From assembly GCF_019132875.1 (NCBI RefSeq), contig NZ_JAHSPF010000020.1:1-32160 (forward strand): a stretch of DNA of 32,160 bases, in the 5' to 3' direction. The stretch is from Erwinia phyllosphaerae. GTDB lineage: Bacteria > Pseudomonadota > Gammaproteobacteria > Enterobacterales > Enterobacteriaceae. Positions 25,860-32,160 of the stretch are shown in pieces; position 1 is the stretch's first letter; every line of letters starts with the position of its first letter. The position numbers and the translations under genes are program-made. The notes under the pieces are model-generated. The model was not told the DNA's origin. It saw nothing but the letters and a program-made list of their open reading frames with translations, and made no database searches.

Positions 25860-26987
25860 ATGATCCCGTTTAACGCCCCACCGGTAGTGGGAACCGAGCT
25901 TGAATATATGCAGTCGGCGATGGGCAGCGGCAAGCTGTGCGGCGACGGCGGCTTTACCCGACGCTGCCAGCAGTGGATGGAAAACCGTTTCGGCAGCCGT
26001 AAAGTGTTGTTGACGCCATCCTGTACCGCTTCGCTGGAGATGGCCGCTATCCTGATAGCTATCCAGCCCGGTGACGAAGTGATTATGCCCAGCTACACCT
26101 TCGTTTCTACCGCCAATGCTTTTGTGCTGCGCGGCGCGACCATCGTGTTTGTCGATATTCGTCCCGATACGCTCAACATAGATGAAACGCTGATTGAAGC
26201 GGCCATCACCGAGAAAACCAAGGCCATCGTGCCGGTTCACTACGCGGGCGTCGCTTGCGAAATGGACACGATAATGGCGCTGGCGGAAAAGCACGGGCTG
26301 TACGTCGTTGAAGATGCGGCGCAGGGCGTAATGTCGACCTATAAAGGCAAAGCGCTGGGCACTATCGGCCATATTGGCTGCTTCAGCTTTCACGAAACCA
26401 AAAACTACACGGCGGGCGGCGAAGGCGGCGCAACCTTAATTAACGATCCGGCGCTGGTTGAACGCGCGGAAATCATTCGCGAAAAAGGCACCAACCGCAG
26501 CCAGTTTTTCCGGGGCCAGGTGGATAAATATACCTGGCGGGATATCGGCTCCAGCTATCTGATGGCGGATTTGCAGGCCGCTTATCTCTGGGCGCAGCTG
26601 GAGGCGGCAACGCGTATTAACGACCAGCGCCTGCGCCTGTGGCAAAACTATTACGATGCGCTCAAGCCCGTTGCCGACAGCGGCCGTATTGAATTGCCAA
26701 TTATCCCTCAAGATTGCCAGCACAACGCGCATATGTTCTACATCAAGCTTGCCGACAACGACGACCGCAGCGCATTGATTAACTGGCTAAAAGAAGCGGA
26801 AATTTTAGCCGTATTCCACTATATCCCGCTGCACTCGTCACCGGCCGGACAGCGCTTTGGCCGTTTCCACGGTACGGATAACTACACGCAGGCGGAAAGC
26901 GAGCGCCTGCTGCGGCTGCCGCTGTTTTATAACCTTTCTGCTAATAATCAGAAAACGGTTATTAATTCGCTGCTGAGCTACTTCTGA
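25860..26987 (+). CDS. wecE: dTDP-4-amino-4,6-dideoxygalactose transaminase WecE
   Basis: WecE transfers an amino group from glutamate to dTDP-4-keto-6-deoxy-glucose to give dTDP-Fuc4N. The 375 residues (376 in E. coli) form a DegT/DnrJ/EryC1 aminotransferase. The PLP lysine is Lys181 in SFHETKNYTAGGEGG, and VVEDAAQGV is at 149-157. I chose the ATG at 25860 (MIPFNAPPVVGTE) over an upstream frame start in wecD. Its substrate requires RmlA- and RmlB-type enzymes that are not encoded in this operon. The gap to wecD is 4 nt, and to wzxE it is 1 nt. Confidence 0.97.
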   Translation: MIPFNAPPVVGTELEYMQSAMGSGKLCGDGGFTRRCQQWMENRFGSRKVLLTPSCTASLEMAAILIAIQPGDEVIMPSYTFVSTANAFVLRGATIVFVDIRPDTLNIDETLIEAAITEKTKAIVPVHYAGVACEMDTIMALAEKHGLYVVEDAAQGVMSTYKGKALGTIGHIGCFSFHETKNYTAGGEGGATLINDPALVERAEIIREKGTNRSQFFRGQVDKYTWRDIGSSYLMADLQAAYLWAQLEAATRINDQRLRLWQNYYDALKPVADSGRIELPIIPQDCQHNAHMFYIKLADNDDRSALINWLKEAEILAVFHYIPLHSSPAGQRFGRFHGTDNYTQAESERLLRLPLFYNLSANNQKTVINSLLSYF

Positions 26988-26988
26988 T

Positions 26989-28239
26989 ATGTCACTGGCT
27001 AAGGCTTCGGTGTGGACGGCTTCGTCCACGCTGGTAAAAATCGCTGCCGGTTTGCTGGTGGTAAAAATGCTGGCGGTGGCGTTTGGCCCTGGCGGCGTCG
27101 GCCAGGCGGGCAACTTCCGCCAGCTGATTACCGTGCTTGGCGTGCTGGCTGGCGCAGGAATTTTCAACGGCGTAACCAAATACGTGGCGGAATATCAGCA
27201 GCAGCCGACGCAGCTGCGTGCCGTCGTCGGTACCGCTTCGGCGATGGTGCTGGGGTTTTCTACGCTGCTGGCGGTCGTTTTCCTGCTGTTTGCTGAACCG
27301 ATTAGCGTTGGGCTGTTTGGACACGGCGATTACCAGAACGTGGTGCGGCTGGTCGCCTTTTTGCAGGTCGGTATCGCTTGGGCAAACCTGGCGCTGGCGG
27401 TGATAAAAGGGTTTCGCGATGCGCAGGGCAACGCGCTGGCGCTGATTTTTGGCAGCCTGACTGGCGTAGCGGCGTGGTTTATCTGCTACTGGCTTGGCGG
27501 CTACAGCGGCGCGCTGGTTGGTATGGCGATGGTTCCGGCGCTGGTGGTAGTGCCCGCAGCCGTGCTGCTGGCGAAGCGTGACCATCTGCCGCTGCGTTTT
27601 CTGCGACCGCAGTGGCACGGTGAGATTGCGCGTAACCTTAGCAAATTCACCTTGATGGCGGTAATTACCTCCGTAACGCTGCCGGTCGCATGGGTAATGA
27701 TGCGTAATCAGTTAGCGGCTCATACCAGCTGGGATCAGGTAGGGTTGTGGCAGGGCGTCACCAGCATTTCCGATGCTTATCTGCAATTTATTACCGCGTC
27801 GTTCAGCGTTTACCTGCTGCCGACGCTCTCAAGATTAACGGATAAAAAAGCGATTTCGCGCGAAATTCTCCGCTCGCTGAGCTTTGTGTTGCCAGCGGTG
27901 ATGGCCGTGAGCCTGACCGTGTGGCTGCTGCGCGACGTCGCTATCTGGCTACTGTTCTCCAGCAAGTTTACCGGCATGCGCGATCTGTTTGTCTGGCAGC
28001 TAACCGGCGACGTTTTCAAAGTCGGCTCGTATGTCTTTGGCTATCTGGTGATCGCCAAAGCGTCGCTGCGGTTTTACGTGCTGACCGAAATCAGCCAGTT
28101 CCTGCTGCTCACGCTGTTTGCCGGATGGTTAATCCCGTTGCATGGCGCGGCGGGCGCAGCCCAGGCCTATATGGCCACCTACATCGTCTATTTTGCGCTT
28201 TGCGCCGGCGTATTCTTTCTTTATCAAAGACAAGTATGA
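26989..28239 (+). CDS. wzxE: ECA lipid III flippase WzxE
   Basis: WzxE moves the undecaprenyl-linked ECA trisaccharide across the inner membrane. The 416 residues equal E. coli WzxE. The protein is hydrophobic, with about twelve membrane segments of the MOP/PST family, beginning [21 protein letters not shown]. Its stop overlaps the wecF start in ATGA. Confidence 0.95.
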   Translation: MSLAKASVWTASSTLVKIAAGLLVVKMLAVAFGPGGVGQAGNFRQLITVLGVLAGAGIFNGVTKYVAEYQQQPTQLRAVVGTASAMVLGFSTLLAVVFLLFAEPISVGLFGHGDYQNVVRLVAFLQVGIAWANLALAVIKGFRDAQGNALALIFGSLTGVAAWFICYWLGGYSGALVGMAMVPALVVVPAAVLLAKRDHLPLRFLRPQWHGEIARNLSKFTLMAVITSVTLPVAWVMMRNQLAAHTSWDQVGLWQGVTSISDAYLQFITASFSVYLLPTLSRLTDKKAISREILRSLSFVLPAVMAVSLTVWLLRDVAIWLLFSSKFTGMRDLFVWQLTGDVFKVGSYVFGYLVIAKASLRFYVLTEISQFLLLTLFAGWLIPLHGAAGAAQAYMATYIVYFALCAGVFFLYQRQV

Positions 28240-29303
28240 CAACATTGATTCACGTTCTTGGCTCGCCTGTTGAGCACCACAACCAGACCGTACTGCGATT
28301 TTTTAACGACGTTATGCCACAGGCCGTTCCCGCAGGCGAAAAGCGCCAGTTTTGGGTCGTTGGCACTCCATCGGTGGCCACGTTTGCCGCGCTAAATGTT
28401 CGCTGGTTCGCCAGTAAAAAAAGCATTGCCCGGGCGGTCATCGAGCGCGCGCAGGCCGATCGCAAGACGCGCTTTTTCTTCCACGGCCAGTTTAATCCAA
28501 CGCTGTGGCTGGCCTTGTTGCTAAGAAAAATTCGCCCTTCGCAGGCCTGGTGGCATATCTGGGGCGCCGATCTTTATGAGCAGGCTGGCGGTATCAAATT
28601 CCGTCTGTTCTATATGCTGCGTCGGCTGGCGCAAAAGCGTATCGGACATGTTTTCGCCACGCGTGGCGATATCACCTTTTTTCATCAGCGCCATCCTGCC
28701 GTGCCCGCTTCGCTACTCTATTTTCCTACCCGCATGGCGCAGCCAGAACTACCGGAAACGGCTAAGAACGAGCAGCTAACGATCCTGGTGGGTAACTCTG
28801 GCGATGCCAGCAACCGTCACCTTCAGGCCCTGCAGGAAATTCACCAGCAGTTTGGCGACAAGGTAAACGTGGTGGTGCCGCTGGGCTATCCGGAAAACAA
28901 CGAGGCGTATATTCAGCGCGTGCGGGAAGCGGGCGAGGCCCTGTTTGCCGCTAGTCTGACTATCCTCAGTGAGAAACTCGACTTTGCTGCGTACCTACAG
29001 CTGATTGCGCGCTGCGACCTGGGCTATTTTATTTTTGAGCGCCAGCAGGGCATAGGGACGCTGTGCCTGCTGATTCAGGCCAATATTCCCTTTGTGGTCA
29101 ATCGCAAAAACCCTTTCTGGCAGGATTTGACCGAACAGCAGGTGCCCGTCCTGTTTAGCGGCGACCCGCTGACGCCCGAGCTGATTGCGGAAACAAAGCG
29201 GCAAATGGCTGGTCTGAATAAATCGGCTATCGCCTTTTTTGAACCGGCCTATGTGGCGGGCTGGCAGCAGGCGCTGGCGCTGGCAGAAGGAGAAACGGCA
29301 TGA
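28236..29303 (+). CDS. wecF: dTDP-Fuc4NAc:lipid II Fuc4NAc transferase WecF
   Basis: WecF (glycosyltransferase family 56) adds the third sugar, Fuc4NAc, to lipid II to complete the ECA repeat unit. The 355 residues (359 in E. coli) start [20 protein letters not shown]. Family blocks are [49 protein letters not shown] and [20 protein letters not shown] longer open frame beginning at 27921 lies inside wzxE and is not used. The gene overlaps both wzxE and wzyE by 4 nt. Confidence 0.96.
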   Translation: MTTLIHVLGSPVEHHNQTVLRFFNDVMPQAVPAGEKRQFWVVGTPSVATFAALNVRWFASKKSIARAVIERAQADRKTRFFFHGQFNPTLWLALLLRKIRPSQAWWHIWGADLYEQAGGIKFRLFYMLRRLAQKRIGHVFATRGDITFFHQRHPAVPASLLYFPTRMAQPELPETAKNEQLTILVGNSGDASNRHLQALQEIHQQFGDKVNVVVPLGYPENNEAYIQRVREAGEALFAASLTILSEKLDFAAYLQLIARCDLGYFIFERQQGIGTLCLLIQANIPFVVNRKNPFWQDLTEQQVPVLFSGDPLTPELIAETKRQMAGLNKSAIAFFEPAYVAGWQQALALAEGETA

Positions 29304-30637
29304 TGCTTTCACAATTTGCAGGCCTGCTGACGGTGTGGCTGCTGTCGCTGGCGCTGATCCTGACGCTGACCTGGCGGGAGTTTCGCCGCGTCCGCTTTAA
29401 TTTTAACGTCTTCTTCTCTTTGCTTTTTCTGCTGACCTTTTACTTTGGTTTCCCACTGACCAGCCTGCTGGTGTTTGATTTTAACGTGGAGGTCGTCCCG
29501 GCAGAATACCTGTTGCAGGCAATGCTCTCCGCCACCGGGTTCTATGCCATTTATTACGTCAGCTATAAAACCCGGCTGCGGCAGGCAACGGATAAGCCCG
29601 CGCGACAGGCCTTTACCATCAACCGCGTTGAAGCCCATCTTACGTGGGGCATTCTGGCGCTGATTGCGCTGGGTACGGTGCTGGTTTTCTTTCTGCACAA
29701 CGGCTTCCTGCTTTTTAAACTACACAGCTATAGCCAGATTTTCTCGGCGGAAGTTTCCGGCGTGGCGCTAAAGCGCTTCTTCTACTTCTTTATTCCGGCG
29801 ATGCTGGTGGTCTATTTCCTGCGTCCGGGCCTGAAAAGCTGGCTGCTGTTTCTGGTGAGCACCGTGGCTTTTGGACTGCTGACCTACGCTATTGTCGGCG
29901 GCACGCGAGCGAACATCATTATTGCTTTCGCACTGTTTCTGTTTATCGGCATTATTCGCGGCTGGATAACGCTGTGGATGCTGGCGATGGCTGGCGTGGC
30001 TGGCGTGGTCGGCATGTTCTGGCTGGCGCTACGACGTTATAATCTCGACGTCAGCGGCAGCGAGGCGTTCTACACCTTCCTTTACCTGACGCGAGACACT
30101 TTCTCGCCGTGGGAAAATCTGGGGCTACTGCTGCAAAACTACGACAAGATCGAGTTTCAGGGCCTGGCACCGATAGTCAGAGATTTCTACGTCTTTATCC
30201 CGGGCTGGCTGTGGCCGGACCGGCCGTCGCTGGTGTTAAACAGCGCTAACTACTTTACGTGGGAAGTGTTAAATAACCATTCGGGCCTGGCGATTTCGCC
30301 AACGCTGCTGGGTTCGCTGGTGGTGATGGGCGGCGTCTGGTTTATTGCTCCGGGTGCGGTAGTGGTCGGGATGATTATTAAATGGTTCGACTGGCTGTAT
30401 AACAAAGGCCGTCAGGAGAGCAATCGCTACAAGGCGGCGATCCTGCAAAGCTTCTGTTTTGGCGCGGTGTTCAACATGATTGTGCTGGCCAGGGAAGGGC
30501 TGGACGCCTTTGTCTCTCGCGTGGTGTTCTTCTGCCTGATTTTTGCAGCGGCGGTAGTGGTCGCTAAATTGCTTTACTGGCTGCTCGACAGCGCAGGCGT
30601 GATCCGCGCACGCGCACGCGTAGCGGTTCAGAACTGA
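29300..30637 (+). CDS. wzyE: ECA polymerase WzyE
   Basis: WzyE polymerises ECA repeat units on the periplasmic side. The 445 residues (450 in E. coli) are very hydrophobic, with roughly eleven predicted membrane segments. Strongly conserved stretches include [51 protein letters not shown] and [14 protein letters not shown]. Two consecutive ATG codons start the frame. The start overlaps the wecF stop. Its C-terminus ends RARVAVQN, shorter than in E. coli. Confidence 0.96.
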   Translation: MMLSQFAGLLTVWLLSLALILTLTWREFRRVRFNFNVFFSLLFLLTFYFGFPLTSLLVFDFNVEVVPAEYLLQAMLSATGFYAIYYVSYKTRLRQATDKPARQAFTINRVEAHLTWGILALIALGTVLVFFLHNGFLLFKLHSYSQIFSAEVSGVALKRFFYFFIPAMLVVYFLRPGLKSWLLFLVSTVAFGLLTYAIVGGTRANIIIAFALFLFIGIIRGWITLWMLAMAGVAGVVGMFWLALRRYNLDVSGSEAFYTFLYLTRDTFSPWENLGLLLQNYDKIEFQGLAPIVRDFYVFIPGWLWPDRPSLVLNSANYFTWEVLNNHSGLAISPTLLGSLVVMGGVWFIAPGAVVVGMIIKWFDWLYNKGRQESNRYKAAILQSFCFGAVFNMIVLAREGLDAFVSRVVFFCLIFAAAVVVAKLLYWLLDSAGVIRARARVAVQN

Positions 30638-30659
30638 ATTTTGCCATAAGGACTCGACC

Positions 30660-31400
30660 ATGAACTCTGCCTTTACGGCTCCGCAGTACCCGATCCGCGG
30701 CATTACGCTGTTGGGCTTTCGCAATATGGCGGAATTTATCGATTTTCTCTGGCAGGGAAACCAGTTGAAAAGCGGCACGCTGGTGGCGATCAACGCTGAG
30801 AAAGTGCTGACGGCGGAGAGAGAGCCGGACATTCATCGGCTGATTGATGCAGCAGAGTACAAATATGCCGACGGTATCAGCATTGTGCGCTCTATCCGCA
30901 AAAAGTATCCGCACGCCGTAGTATCGCGCATCGCCGGGGCAGACCTGTGGGAAGGGCTGATGGAACGTGCCGGGCGGGAAGGGACGCCGGTTTTCCTGGT
31001 AGGCGGCAAGCCGCATATTCTGGCGCAGACCGAAGAAAAGCTGAAGCGGCAGTGGAACGTCAATCTGGTCGGTTCGCAGGATGGTTATTTCACGCCAGCC
31101 GAACGCGAAGCTTTGTTTGCCCGCATCGCCGCCAGCGGCGCGAAGATTGTCACCGTAGCGATGGGGTCGCCGCGTCAGGAAGTCCTGATGCGCGACTGCA
31201 AGGCGCTTTATCCTGACGCGCTTTATATGGGCGTAGGCGGCACCTATGACGTCTTTACGGGAAACGTAAAGCGTGCGCCAAAGATATGGCAGAAAATGGG
31301 CCTTGAATGGCTTTATCGGCTGATCATGCAGCCTTCAAGGTTAAGAAGACAGCTCGGGCTGCTGAAATATCTGCGCTATCATTTACGTGGCGATCTTTAA
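30660..31400 (+). CDS. wecG: UDP-ManNAcA:lipid I ManNAcA transferase WecG
   Basis: WecG (glycosyltransferase family 26, WecG/TagA/CpsF) adds ManNAcA to undecaprenyl-PP-GlcNAc, the second step of lipid III assembly. The 246 residues equal E. coli WecG. Blocks are [15 protein letters not shown] (40-54), [47 protein letters not shown] and [12 protein letters not shown]. The ATG has AAGGA upstream, 22 nt after wzyE. It is the last wec gene; the yifK gene that follows it in E. coli is missing, and a tRNA operon comes next. Confidence 0.97.
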   Translation: MNSAFTAPQYPIRGITLLGFRNMAEFIDFLWQGNQLKSGTLVAINAEKVLTAEREPDIHRLIDAAEYKYADGISIVRSIRKKYPHAVVSRIAGADLWEGLMERAGREGTPVFLVGGKPHILAQTEEKLKRQWNVNLVGSQDGYFTPAEREALFARIAASGAKIVTVAMGSPRQEVLMRDCKALYPDALYMGVGGTYDVFTGNVKRAPKIWQKMGLEWLYRLIMQPSRLRRQLGLLKYLRYHLRGDL

Positions 31401-31455
31401 TCAACCTTTTTTAAACGGGCGTAAAGGTCAAAAAGTAACGGATTAGCGGGTCAAA

Positions 31456-31473
31456 ACAGGCTAAAACGCCTGT
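31456..31473 (+). other. Small hairpin downstream of wecG
   Basis: A 6-bp stem (acaggc / gcctgt) with a 6-nt loop lies 55 nt past the wecG stop. There is no T-run, so it is at best a weak candidate for the end of the wec transcript. No other intrinsic terminator was seen between wecG and the tRNA promoter. Confidence 0.25.
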
Positions 31474-31529
31474 AGTTTAGACAGAACGCACAAAGCGTAA
31501 GCAAACAGGATTTTTTATGAAAAAAGCAC

Positions 31530-31558
31530 TGGACAGGATCGGCTCGAATCCGTAGTAT
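31530..31558 (+). promoter_or_regulatory. Promoter of the Arg-His-Leu-Pro tRNA operon
   Basis: TGGACA (31530-31535) and TAGTAT (31553-31558) have a 17-bp spacer, about 21 nt before tRNA-Arg. The sequence after the -10 box (gcccatccgc) is GC-rich, as in stringently controlled stable RNA promoters. Confidence 0.7.
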
Positions 31559-31579
31559 GCCCATCCGCAACGGCGCTAC

Positions 31580-31656
<77 letters not shown>

Positions 31657-31736
31657 TTAAGTTTGTGCGCGAGAGCTGCGGTGGTAGTATTACCGCGTTA
31701 AGAAGTAAGCAGTAAAGAAGTCGAGTAACAGGTGTG

Positions 31737-31812
31737 GTGGCTATAGCTCAGTTGGTAGAGCCCTGGATTGTGATTCCAGTTGTCGTGGGTTCGAGTCCCA
31801 TTAGCCACCCCA
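31737..31812 (+). tRNA. hisR: tRNA-His (GTG)
   Basis: This 76-nt gene has anticodon GTG in ttGTGat, acceptor stem GTGGCTA with TAGCCAC and an encoded CCA. It is the second gene of the operon. The -1 G for tRNA-His is expected to come from the base before the gene, which is a G. Confidence 0.97.
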
Positions 31813-31822
31813 GATTTTGTAT

Positions 31823-31909
31823 GCGAAGGTGGCGGAATTGGTAGACGCGCTAGCTTCAGGTGTTAGTGTTCTTACGGACGTGAGGGTTCAAGTCCCTCTC
31901 TTCGCACCA
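31823..31909 (+). tRNA. leuT: tRNA-Leu (CAG)
   Basis: This 87-nt class II tRNA has a long variable arm, anticodon CAG in ttCAGgt and an encoded CCA. The acceptor stem GCGAAGG pairs with TCTTCGC, with a final G-T wobble. It differs at several stem positions from the E. coli leuT gene. Confidence 0.97.
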
Positions 31910-31935
31910 CAAAATCTTTAGCAGTACGCAGTTTT

Positions 31936-32012
31936 CGGCGAGTAGCGCAGCTTGGTAGCGCAACTGGTTTGGGACCAGTGGGTCGGAGGTTCGAATCCTC
32001 TCTCGCCGACCA
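31936..32012 (+). tRNA. proM: tRNA-Pro (TGG), first copy
   Basis: This 77-nt gene has anticodon TGG in ttTGGga, acceptor stem CGGCGAG with CTCGCCG and an encoded CCA. It is the fourth gene of the Arg-His-Leu-Pro operon, as in E. coli. An identical copy begins 150 bp downstream. Confidence 0.97.
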
Positions 32013-32019
32013 TATTTAG

Positions 32020-32042
32020 AAACCTTGCTAAGGCAGGGTTTT
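32020..32042 (+). terminator. Terminator-like hairpin between the two tRNA-Pro copies
   Basis: Nine pairs (aaaccttgc / gcagggttt with one wobble) close a TAAG loop, and the T-run is only four bases. It is placed as a terminator of the original four-tRNA operon would be, 7 nt after the first tRNA-Pro. Confidence 0.5.
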
Positions 32043-32085
32043 CGCTTAAAAGACGAATTTTTTAAGCCGCAGTGCCAGCAGTATT

Positions 32086-32160
32086 CGGCGAGTAGCGCAG
32101 CTTGGTAGCGCAACTGGTTTGGGACCAGTGGGTCGGAGGTTCGAATCCTCTCTCGCCGAC
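32086..32160 (+). tRNA. tRNA-Pro (TGG), second copy, cut by window edge
   Basis: All 75 visible bases are identical to the first copy at 31936-32012; only the final two bases of CCA lie outside the window. It sits 73 bp after the first copy and beyond a terminator-like hairpin. E. coli has a single tRNA-Pro in this operon. Confidence 0.95.

Noticed and set aside
27921..28235. N-terminal extension of wecF inside wzxE
   Set aside because: The extra 105 residues are Arg-rich out-of-frame translation of wzxE; the family start MTTLIHVLG lies at 28236 in an ATGA overlap.
31856..32113. Minus-strand frame with repeated RIRTSDPLVPNQLRYQAALL-type text
   Set aside because: It is an antisense translation of the two tRNA-Pro genes and tRNA-Leu, a known annotation artefact.

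Overview
The window is chromosomal DNA of an enteric bacterium (Enterobacterales). Nearly every gene can be matched, from memory of Escherichia coli proteins, to the E. coli segment running from the end of an rRNA operon through ilv, rep, rho and wec to the argX tRNA operon, at clear but not near-identical similarity. Together with several gene-content differences, this suggests a relative outside Escherichia/Salmonella, perhaps in Erwiniaceae (Pantoea, Erwinia or Mixta type). The family is an inference; the order is secure.

Layout. 1-200: tRNA-Asp (lacking its first base at the window edge) and tRNA-Trp, then an intrinsic terminator; this is the usual tail of an rRNA operon. 300-590: an array of degenerate repeats of about 41 bp, with hairpins in the last two units, running into the stop codon of hdfR. 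586-3449: hdfR (minus), maoP (plus) and the comM/yifB AAA+ ATPase gene (minus). 3656-10350: the ilvLXGMEDA operon with a candidate IHF site, promoter, leader peptide, attenuator, the 16-codon ilvX, and an intact ilvG. 10347-12860: divergent ilvY and ilvC with two candidate IlvY operators between them. 12969-18601: ppiC, rep, the rhlB-gppA pair and trxA. 19007-20266: rho with a long leader and two terminators. 20566-31400: the enterobacterial common antigen (ECA) operon wecA-wzzE-wecB-wecC-wecD-wecE-wzxE-wecF-wzyE-wecG. 31530-32160: a tRNA operon Arg(CCG)-His-Leu(CAG)-Pro(TGG), followed by a second identical tRNA-Pro cut by the window edge.

How the genes work together. The ilv genes encode the branched-chain amino acid pathway: threonine deaminase (IlvA), acetohydroxyacid synthase II (IlvG with IlvM), ketol-acid reductoisomerase (IlvC), dihydroxyacid dehydratase (IlvD) and the transaminase (IlvE). 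The operon is controlled by attenuation, and ilvC by IlvY. The wec genes make ECA: WecA loads GlcNAc-P on undecaprenyl phosphate; WecB and WecC supply UDP-ManNAcA for WecG; WecE and WecD supply dTDP-Fuc4NAc for WecF; WzxE flips the trisaccharide; WzyE polymerises it; WzzE sets chain length.

Most of the window is ordinary core genome, and I found no undescribed multi-gene system. The points worth a second look are the 41-bp repeat array abutting hdfR, the absence of rffG/rffH between wecC and wecD, the absence of yifK after wecG, the tandem tRNA-Pro copy behind a terminator-like hairpin, the retained ilvX micro-ORF, and two convergent gene pairs with no room for a terminator.
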